Positions 1 through 9,500 of a stretch of 64,000 nt of DNA are shown piece by piece (the first letter of the stretch is position 1; the number at the start of each line of letters is the position of its first letter). The translations under genes and the position numbers were made by a program. The notes below the pieces were generated by a model that did not search any database, was not told where the DNA came from, and was given only the letters and a program-made list of their open reading frames with translations. Origin of the DNA: Strongylocentrotus droebachiensis (lineage: Eukaryota > Echinodermata > Echinoidea > Camarodonta > Strongylocentrotidae); the NCBI GenBank assembly GCA_035222895.1, contig JAVYIG010001831.1, forward strand, positions 62,001-126,000, given 5' to 3'.

Positions 1-197
1 CTTTAATCAGGTCAAATGTATCATTATGAGTGGGTAAAATTTACCTAAATAATAGGCTTAACAGGGTACACTTTACCTACTCCATGTGAAATTTTATCGA
101 CCATACATGTATGTTTAGATTTTAACCAATCCATTTCGTATACTCCCAGATGTTAATTAGCCCTAAAATTCAATGTTTTATTATACATTGTATATAG

Positions 198-472
198 ATA
201 CCGGCCTGTACAATGCCAAGATCATCAATTCTCACCTCATCAGCCACTTTGTTCCCTTCCTTCCGCTTGAAGCAGATCATGTAAGGCAGTGCATCAGGGC
301 AGAGTTCTTAAGCAGGGGCCGGCTGTCTCGAAAGGTAGAAGAAGACGAAGTCATGGCACAGCTCGAGTTTTTTGGGCCGCCAGGTTCGAAAGAGTTTGCT
401 GTAAAAGGTTGTAAGAACGTGGCCGAGAAAGTGAATATCATTCTTTACAAACAACATCGTCAAAATTACTAG
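198..472 (+). CDS. Torsin family AAA+ ATPase, C-terminal (last) coding exon, partial gene
   Basis: This is the 3'-terminal coding exon of a torsin-like protein; upstream exons lie outside the window. A splice acceptor (tatatag, AG at 196-197) opens the exon one base into a codon, and the frame runs to a TAG stop at 470-472. The peptide reads GLYNAKIINSHLISHF followed by VPFLPLE (VPFLPLE at 251-271), matching the C-terminal small domain of torsins, where a FVPFLPLE-like stretch precedes a helix containing a conserved Cys (here VRQCIR). It also contains the diagnostic GCK triplet at 407-415, the sensor-II motif of torsins, whose cysteine is linked to redox and nucleotide sensing. Torsins are ER or nuclear-envelope luminal ATPases that need a LAP1/LULL1-type activator. 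The Walker motifs and signal sequence are not in this window. The match is by eye to known family features. The paralogue (torsin-1, -2 or -3 type) cannot be assigned from this exon. Confidence 0.86.
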
Positions 473-2650
473 AGAGAAAATTCAGAATTATAATGTGGAT
501 AACTATGTAATTGTATAGATTTTGGGGGAATCGGAAACGAGTAATCTTTTAACCTGACTTCATGGCCCAAAGGTATGGGGGCATTTTACGCCATCTTCAA
601 AATGTTGTCGAAATTCTCAAAAATGGTACATTATTTGAAATTTACGGCCTTTTTCTCTTTTTTTATTTTTATCGCGAAAACGTCCACCAAAACAGCATTA
701 AAAATTATTAAAGATTTAGGATATTAACATCATGGGTCGCAAAATTAATTTCCTTCTCTTCGATCGAGCAGAACTTCACCTAGCTAACCAAATTATATGC
801 ATGTTCGTAATTCCATGGCCGGGGAACGGCTATTTGTCTAGCTCTAACGACCGCCTGGTACAGTTGACTAAAAAAGAGAGATATAAACTGATTTCACGAC
901 GTGAATTCGTTCCAAGTCATCTTTTTGGAAAATTCATGAATTTTTTAATGCAATTTTTAGGGACATTTCCGCAAAAAAAAATGCCACTAAATTCGCGAAA
1001 ATTCTGGTATAAATGGCAGTTAAATGTAACCATAACAAAGGCCTTCTTTGTGCACACCAAAAGAGTGCATAGAAAAGTGATTTTTGTTGGAATCACGTTC
1101 GGCCCGGAAGTTTTGCACCCCACCCACCCCATGACGCCAAGTTTTGAAGATACAGCCGCTTTAAATACGCTTTGCGAGCGAAATCCCCTCCCCAATCCGA
1201 AACTGAATTAAAAGGATATTCTTAAGTGCTTTTGTAAACTGTTTACACTATATTTAGACTGATATTTTGCTGCGTGCCTAAAGAATGTGTTATAAAGTCC
1301 GTTTTTTCTTCAAATGAATAATTCATGCATTTTAATTTATTTCCTGATAATAATACTTTTTTTCTACACATATTTTGTTCAATGTAAGCAGATGAACAAA
1401 GGGTTCACAAAATACTACTCAATACTGATTTAATAATTTATTTAACAAAAGCTATTTCGAGTAAGTATTCGAAATGGATTTCGAGGAACTGATCGAAATA
1501 ATTTGAATGTACATTATGTGGGAGAAGATTGCCTGGAACAAAAATATAAACAAACTAAAGAAATTGTTTTCGAAATATATATCACGGTTCACGGGAAAGT
1601 AGTATCGATATGTGTACAGATGAAAGTGTGTAATTAATGCTTGAGAATATTCGATGTATTTATTTTGTTTCTATGCCTAAGAATACATGTGTTTTTTTTA
1701 ATAGTTTTTGAATATAAGTGTATTCAAATACGAAACGAAACAAAATTAGTTTTCATCTATCATTTAATCTCATTCTTGAACATGAACATTTAGTTTGTAG
1801 CATTACCATTTCTAAAGATCAGCGCTATATCTTACGTTTAGCTAGTTAGTAGTTTGTAAATACGCTGTCACAGGTCAAAGAATTTAAGGACAGTGATGCA
1901 TGTAACAATATATATAATTATGATGTATATATTGTCTTCCTAACATTGAAACAAGGAATCATGGATAGAGAGAAAGAGAGAGATGCTGGGACACGAACAA
2001 ATAAAATGTATACAAGTTACAGTCTCTGTCATACTTTTATGCTTTGAAAAGTCATTTCGTGATTGAATGATAATTAATGAACTTGTATTTGTTTTAAAAT
2101 TTTACCTCGTTATACACGTATGTTGAAAGTTTGTATACATTATGTCCTATAGCTTATTCGCTATGCATTATATATCCTCTGCATCAATCGATATAATGAA
2201 ACATCACAATTGTGTCTGTTAGAAGAAAAATATTAAAGAACTATATTGGTATTGGTGAACGATTCGGAATTACTTGCCGTCAATTTTTTCGAAATGTTAT
2301 TCCGGAAATCAAAATGGTCTTTGTCCGGGCACCAAAAGAACTATAATTTAAAGGTAAACAGTACTACTGTGTTTTAATCAGCTTATTTGATTATAGACAG
2401 TTAGTATCTTAATAATCTTACCAAAAGACATGGAAAGCTTTTTTTCTGCCTTTTTAACGTTTGTGTTTTCAAAAAGGTATATAATTTTACCAATGTAAAC
2501 ATGTAAAATGAATAATATAGTTATTTTTTAAAATGTATAATGATGTACGAAATGAACGAAAATTGAGTACGCAAATCCGGAAATAAATTAAAGACTTTTT
2601 CGCTTCAACGCTGTTTCAGATTTTTTTCTTCGATTTAGTAATTTGATGTG

Positions 2651-2681
<31 letters not shown>

Positions 2682-2699
2682 GGGGGGGGGGGTGGGGGT
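2651..2699. repeat. (GT)n microsatellite running into poly(G)
   Basis: About 14 GT dinucleotides (2651-2678) pass directly into 14 consecutive G (2679-2692), then T and five more G. A similar TG-to-G transition occurs near 38905-38940. Confidence 0.97.
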
Positions 2700-2954
2700 A
2701 CTTTCAAGAGCCTTCTTTCTTTTTTCTATTCTCTGGCGGGTATAAATATTTCTCTCGCGGACAACTACACATTGCATTTAGCTAGTCATAACTAAAACAT
2801 GATTTGTTTAACATTATTTAAAAAGATGTTTGAAAGTATCTTTAGCAATATCAGTGTGTACGCTTGTTGCACTTTGCTTGTTTCTCTTTTGGCGGCCTAA
2901 ATAAGGGAAAAGGGAAAAAGAGATGGCGACGGAAGATAAGAAGGTAAAATGGAA

Positions 2955-2976
2955 TAATATAGAGGGAGAGAGAAAA

Positions 2977-3012
<36 letters not shown>

Positions 3013-3016
3013 AGAA
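2955..3016. repeat. (GA)n purine tract
   Basis: An almost pure A/G tract with an uninterrupted GA core from about 2979 to 3006. Confidence 0.95.
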
Positions 3017-3449
3017 AGAACTTGAAACAGACTTGATTTCTAACAAAATTAAATGATAGGGGGTGTGTGAATTTATAGGAAAAAATAACTAATTTTATTC
3101 CTTATGACTGCGTTACCAAAGGTTCTAATTTGTTAAAAACTCAATATTTCTTGTCACGGCCGGGGGACGCGTTCACTCCTATACTATACACTACACACAA
3201 ACACCAATAAACAAATATAAAAAAAATATATATATCACTTTTTGCAGTATAAAACCTTGTATTCTACCAATTTCCTCGGTAATATTTATTTATGCCTATC
3301 TTTTTGTGAAGTAACATTGTTACCAACCGAGATAAGAAAGTTGCTTTTTAGATCAATGCAAGGCTGTGTTTAATCAGGTTAACAAAACAAATAGGATTTT
3401 CTTCTGTAAGCCCAGACACATCATGAGCCAGTATCGATCTGCACATGTA

Positions 3450-3567
3450 ACTATGTCCCTTTTGCAGCCAACATCAAATTCTGTAGAACTTTGCAGGAAT
3501 TATGAATATGTCATGTATGTCCTATCTGGGAAATTTAAACATTAGCAGTGTCCTAATATTCAAATTA
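3450..3567 (+). repeat. Truncated copy of the left end of the 28 kb TTAA-type element
   Basis: Starting at ACTATGTCCCTTTTGCAGCC, about 118 bp match the left end of the inverted-repeat element at 28115-28650 almost base for base, through the shared segment ending TATTCAAATTA. Similarity stops exactly where the foldback element at 3568 begins, so the two repeats abut. No right end of this copy was recognised beyond the foldback. This is a dispersed repeat fragment with no coding capacity. Confidence 0.85.
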
Positions 3568-4053
3568 GGCGGTATCTGAATTTCGAAGAAAAATTCACAT
3601 TTCTAGAAAGTTGAGTTTCTGCCCTTTCATATGACACCTCAATCAGGACAAATGAGCGAGGAATGACAAAGTTCTGTTTGTTTAAAGTAGTGCTTGCATT
3701 TCCACAATTTATTAAACGAATTCGTTTTCACTGGCTGCCTGCCGTATCAATAAACGAAATTAACAAAAGACTTAACTCCGTTTCGTTGACAATCAGCCGT
3801 AGATGAGAGTCTTCATGCATGGCTGATTGTCAACGAAACGGAGTTAAGTCTTTTGTCAAATCTGCTTTTTGCTACGGCAGGCACCCAGTGAAAACGAATT
3901 CGTTTGTTAAAATTATAAAAATGTAAGTGCTACTTTAAACAAACAGAACTTTGTTATTCCTGGCTCATTTTTTCTTGATTGAGGTATCATATGAAAGAGC
4001 AGAAAATGAACTTTCTAGAAATATGAATTTTTCTTTGAAATTCAGATACCGCC
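3568..4053. mobile_element. Foldback (long inverted repeat) element, about 486 bp
   Basis: Nearly the whole segment is one imperfect palindrome centred near 3810. The ends are GGCGGTATCTGAATTTC (from 3568) and its complement ending ACCGCC at 4053. The innermost arms, 3763-3798 and 3821-3856, are perfect 36-nt complements separated by a 22-nt loop. The outer arms are diverged but collinear, for example AAGTTCTGTTTGTTTAAAGTAG against CTACTTTAAACAAACAGAACTT. CAAATTA lies directly left of the element (3561-3567) and again just right of it (4056-4062), which may be a target duplication with a few extra bases. It ends about 320 bp before the oxygenase start codon. No ORF is inside, so it is non-autonomous. 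The superfamily is not identified. Confidence 0.88.
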
Positions 4054-4373
4054 CGCCAAATTACTTTTTGGTTTCCTTCCTTCAAATTGCTTTTAATCAC
4101 CCATGCGTAAAATATGCATCACGTGAGTAGCATCAACTGAAAGAGGAGACTCTAAGCTTTCTAAATTTGTATCATTCATTAATTATGGTTGTGATTAAGT
4201 TATGATAAAACATCGATACTTCTCGGTTTCGTTTTTTCTGGGACGCACTGTACAGCACTTTAAAGATCAATCAAATAATGAGATGATTGGGTATTTTTCT
4301 GCACGTATTGTAGTCGACATAAACAAACAACATCAGACGCCTGGCTGTAAGTACTGGATAACCGAGCGAAATC

Positions 4374-4389
4374 ATGGAGATCAAAGCAG
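4374..4389 (+). CDS. Oxygenase coding exon 1
   Basis: A mini coding exon: ATG plus four codons (MEIKA) and one base, then donor G|GTAACA at 4390. It was chosen because its single leftover G joins the AT opening exon 2 to make a D codon and restores the only frame compatible with exons 2 to 7. The start has a strong context (A at -3, G at +4). Untranslated 5' sequence and possible upstream exons are undefined. Confidence 0.8.
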
Positions 4390-6478
4390 GTAACAATGAG
4401 ATAGTTTTTTATGAATCGTTTGCTCATTTTGTTCTTCTAACTTTGAAATACCTACAGAACGCTCTTCAGTGGTGTACCCCTCTCCCTTGCTTTCACCCTT
4501 TGAAAAGATTTTTAAAAACACACTGAAAGGAATCCAATCTTCACCATATAGTGTGGTACGGTATGTCACTGAAACAGTGCCCGTAGGACTTTTGTACCAA
4601 AATTGAATTTTTTGTTTGTTTGTTTGTTGCATTTTTGGATGCATTGGGGTCCAAGCTATCAGAAATTGATGGGGTTCAAATTTTCCTGAAGGCACCAAAT
4701 TTCCCTATTGCGCTTTATATAAGCCATTTTGGCGCCCAATATGGACCCCACAGGAAGTGAAGGAGGGGGTCTGAAAATTTGAAACCCCATCACTTTTGGC
4801 CAATTGGGACCCTTTTGAAGCCAAAACAGCAACAAAAAAATCATACGGAATTACATACCATAACGCACTAATAGGTGTCTTAATAGATGTGCGATGCATG
4901 TGATTTGAATCGTCTCTTTACTTCTTAAAATAAACCCGTTTTATTCTAAATAATTAATAATTAATTTCTTTTACTGCTTTTCTGTTTTTGCTCTGATTTT
5001 TTAAAGAGCATGAAAGAAGAATACGAATTTCTGTGTCAATTTTGCCAAATAGTTAAATATTTCACTACCTCCAGATTACCAATTTGCGGAAGGTCTTGAC
5101 GTGACCCCCGAAGTGCGAAGGTCATTCGATGAGAAGGGATATGTTACGGTCAGGTATGAAAATAAATACAACTCTGTTTCTTCGATGATTGTATGTCATT
5201 TTATGCGAAATAGTGCCCCTGTTATAGTCCCCTTCCTTGAAACACGTTGTACACGTTCATAATTAATTGACAATCAAATGACATCCGTATGACATCAAGG
5301 GTTGATTTACTTGTGATAGCAGCAATGATTGTCACCATGATTATGTCAATATTGCCATCATCGATATAATCATGTGACTGGTTTAACAATGCGATTCTTG
5401 ATTATTTTGACAGCGTTGTCACCCGCACCATTTTAATTGCAAAGTCAGACACGCACATACATGTTAAAATGGTGAAGTTTATCTCATCGTCATCTCTATC
5501 ATCATCAGACGAGGATAATAGGAAAATCTCCCCATCAAGTTGGCTTTAATAAAATAAAAACAAAAATAAAACGAGAGAGAGAGATCATGTATGGATAGTT
5601 TAGGAAACCTGAAAGAAAGTTATGGAGTGTCTGAAATCAGTAAGTTATAAGCCCGCCCCCCCCCCCACCTAGTGTTATTTAGGGTACGCATATGCATGTT
5701 TCCTCCTTTTGAAAACACCCCCTAAGTCCGGTGTGTAAAACGGGCTTTTGTGTACTACGAGCCGGACTTTGGTGCGTGAAAAGCACCCCTTTACCGGACA
5801 TTTTATAAGTTTGTTTATTTCTTAGTTTGTTTATTTCTTTATTTATTTTGTAGTTTGTTTATTTATTTGATGTCGAGCGAACGTAAATAAGCGACTCCGT
5901 AATTTACATTGCAAGCTATAGATATCCCCCTTTGAAAAAATGCCTAGATCCCTCTTGAACGATGAGGAGTTAACGAAACTCCATAAGGCAGTCGAACACA
6001 ACAACGGCATTCTCAAACACCACTTCAACGTCGGTGACGGTCAGGGACGCAATCTCGGTCACGTGATGTGGAGTCATCCGGGTAACGACATCACCGGTAT
6101 GATCGCGAAGTCGGAGAAAGTCGGCGGGTTTATGGGCAAAGTAAGTGTTGAATACGAACCTGTGAGCCAGTACAAATGTTACCACTTTTTTTTTAACTCG
6201 AAAAATTAATTGTGTTATATTTATTTTTTATATAAGACATTAAGTATATAGGCCACCTCGCTGACCGAATATGCGATAACATGGAATAGTTAACTTTAAG
6301 ATCATCGGATGTTTCAGCCGCCACAGACTCTGTCTCGTATACCTACATCTATGATCGAGAGCACGGCTTAATAGTCGGCTCCCCTTTTTTGTTCACGGGT
6401 AATGTGAAATATTGAAAATCTACATGAGAGAGAGAGAGCGAAATAGAGTGATATAGAGGAGAGAGATGAAGAAAGAGG

Positions 6479-6538
<60 letters not shown>

Positions 6539-9500
6539 GAGAACAATTATAGCAACGAAACGTTAGACGAAGTAGACGGACTAGAAGAAGAAGAAGAAGA
6601 GAGAGAGATAAAAACAACACGCCTACAATCATTAAAACCTTATTTTCTCTCCCCCCCCCCGCTCCTCCGATCCCCCTCTTTTTTATGATCTTGTATTTGA
6701 ATGATCTAGCTTCTTGGAGGTGAAGTCTACCACTACCATAGCAAGATGATCATGAAATCGGCTAGAACAGGAGGTCGATTCAATTGGCATCAGGACTACG
6801 GGTACGTTTAATTAGATTGTGCAATATCAGTGGAAATGCATGTTTATTATGATATAAAATATGAACATGTCAGTTAATCTACAGCATTATGTTGCCCATA
6901 TTTATATCAAATTGCAGTTTTGACTCGAGTGAGAGGGCAAAAAGTAATATGTGGTGTCAGTTCATGTATAAAAGTTAACTAAGTCTTCCTCTCTCCCCTC
7001 ACTCTCTGTCTCTTTCCCTCTCTACCCCTTTAAAGTATAGTCACCCGAAACCAGTAACTAATAATTACGGACAAAATATATGGGTGGAAAGATTTTCTCT
7101 TGCAAAACACGAATAATTTGCTGAAAAGTCATATAGATATCATGAAAAGGCTTAAAAATGTAATTCTGTGACTAGCTAGCTGTGTCTCGCATGTGACGTT
7201 ACGAATCTTCTACGGAGGACGGCTGGAGGCAGAAAATCTGGATCTCAAAATCAACATTTTTGTGAAATGATTACTGCGGGCCCCAAACACATTTTGAAGA
7301 GGGAAGTTGTTTTATTTGATCAGTAAGACTAGTCATGATGTGAATTTTGCATCAATCAAAAACAGTTTTGATTCTTCGGGTGACTACTTTAAATGACATA
7401 TATTTTCTATCACTACTTTATGTTTTGCCGCCTCTAGACAGTTACATGAATATTTACATGTTTGAATTTTCCACTGCATCTCTCGTACCATCTAAGAGCT
7501 AGAAATCAAATATAAGGCTTGTTAGCATGTGAGATGTTAACCTTGAGAAAACACTTTGCTTTCTTTACCTTTTATACAGATACTGGTATAACTTTGGATG
7601 TCTCTACCCTGACATGGGATCCGTCTTCATCGCTTTTGATAAATGTGACAAAGAAAATGGCTGTCTTCAGGTACTTAGTACAATTTCGAATATTTCTAGT
7701 TTGATCCAGTCTAAACTCGTTGGAGTTATCGTCAATGATGTCCATATATTGTGTACGACTCGAAAATGAAAGAATGGAACATACGTATAGCATAATATAT
7801 ACAGGTAAAGTAACCGGATTCTGAATTTGTTAGTGGCTTTGCATCACACTTTCGTCTATAGTGTCGCCAAACGTGAAATGGGGACAGGGGGGTGGGGGTG
7901 TAGTGGATCACTGATTCTACACTTATGGAAATATTAAAGTTTGTCTGAACGGACAGTGTGAGATTTGAACACTTTCTTAGTCATGGGTGTCGATCCCGTG
8001 TGGATGGGGGGGGGGGGGGGGGGGGGGTATATCCCCAAATATTTCAGGTGGGGGGATGACCTGTACAATCATCCCCCCCCCCCCAATAATTCACCATCAC
8101 AAACAAACAATGAAGAGAAAAATTAATGATGAGAGCCCGATGAGAGGAGTTAATGGTTATTACTCGCAAGATGACCATCAATATACACATTTTGCCATCT
8201 CATTTTCTTAATACATATAAATAGAAAACGAAGATGAGACAACCGTATATGAGACAAGAATAAATCAAATTCTCGCTCATACTGTTTCATCAGGAATTGA
8301 TGGATTTATTCAATTTATTCAATGAACAGCATCATATAAATGCAGTGCGCCAAATACAAAGCCGCAGCGTTCAAAGCAACGAGCTAAATGTAAAGCGCGA
8401 AGCGTAAAAGTGCCAAAAAAAAAATAGAGAGTGGGAGAGAGGGATAATGAGAGACAGAGAGGATACAGGCGCGAGCCAGGGGGGCTAGGGCGGTCGCCCC
8501 CGCCCCCCCCAAAAAAAAAATTTAAAAAAAACGCAGCCAAATAAAAAAAGAGAGGGAGAGAAAGAACAAAGGAAGAGGACGTAGGAAGAAAAAGGATCAA
8601 GAGTCGAGAACGGTACAACGAATCGTCTTGTTTCTCAAATAATGTAATAAAACGTCAAAGCTTCCGCGCTTCGCGCGGGAAGGGGGGGGGGGGACTGAAT
8701 TCAGACAAGGATTAAGTGTCGAGAATGATACAAAGAATCGTCTTCTTTCTTTCTTTAATAATTTAATGAAACGTCAAAAGAAACTGAATGTAGACAAGGA
8801 TTAAGAGTCGAGAACTGTACAACGAATCGTCTTCTTTTTCTAATAATTTAATGAAACATCAAAGCTTCCGTGCTTCGCGCGGGAGGGGAGGGGGAACTGA
8901 ATTCAGACAAAGATTTAAAGTCGAGAACGGTACAACGAATCGTCTTTTTAAAAAAATATTTTAATGAAACGTCAAAAGGATTTAGACAAGGATTAAGAGT
9001 CGAGAACGGTACAACGAATCGTCTTATTTCTTTAATAATTTAATGAAACGTCAGGGCTTCTGCGCTACGCGCGGAGGAAGTGGAACTTGATTCAAACAAG
9101 GATTAAGAGTCGAGAACGGTACAAGGAATCGTCTTCTTTCTCTAATAATTTAATGAAACATCAAAGCTTGCGCGGGAGGGGGGGGGAAATCCCCTCCCTG
9201 CACCCACCCCCCTAGGGAGCGCGCTTCGCGTGCTCACTACCACCCCCCTAAAATAAAATCCTGGCTACGCGCTTGAGAGGATAATAACCCAGGTAGCAAG
9301 CCCATGTGGAACCCACATTGGTCCCATATTTTCCGAAATGTTATCTTTATACAGGGTGACTTGAAAAAGTTAGTAACTTGGAAGGGAGGGGTGCAGCCTG
9401 CCGCACGCTTGTATCCTTGGTTGCTTTGATCCATTGCCGAAAATATTTTGGCACCTACATGTATCATCCCCCCAACCACGGTTACAAATCGACACCCTTG

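Larger units (their letters stand above)
473..3451. other. Torsin 3' flank and intergenic region
   Basis: This is AT-rich sequence after the torsin stop, presumably 3' UTR and then intergenic DNA. AATAAA hexamers occur at 2000-2005 and 2582-2587, but no cleavage site can be assigned. A 160-codon ORF at 732-1211 has no recognisable domain, biased composition or splice context, and is treated as chance. The stretch also holds a (GT)n/G run near 2651-2692 and a (GA)n run near 2979-3014. Nothing else is recognised. Confidence 0.5.

Noticed and set aside
732-1211. A 160-codon ORF downstream of the torsin stop
   Set aside because: No recognisable domain, rich in Phe, Lys and Asn as expected from AT-rich DNA, another ORF lies on the opposite strand, and no splice or promoter context was seen.
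5940-6209. An ORF starting at ATG 5940 as a separate small gene
   Set aside because: The ATG overlaps the splice acceptor of oxygenase exon 3; the coding part belongs to the spliced gene.
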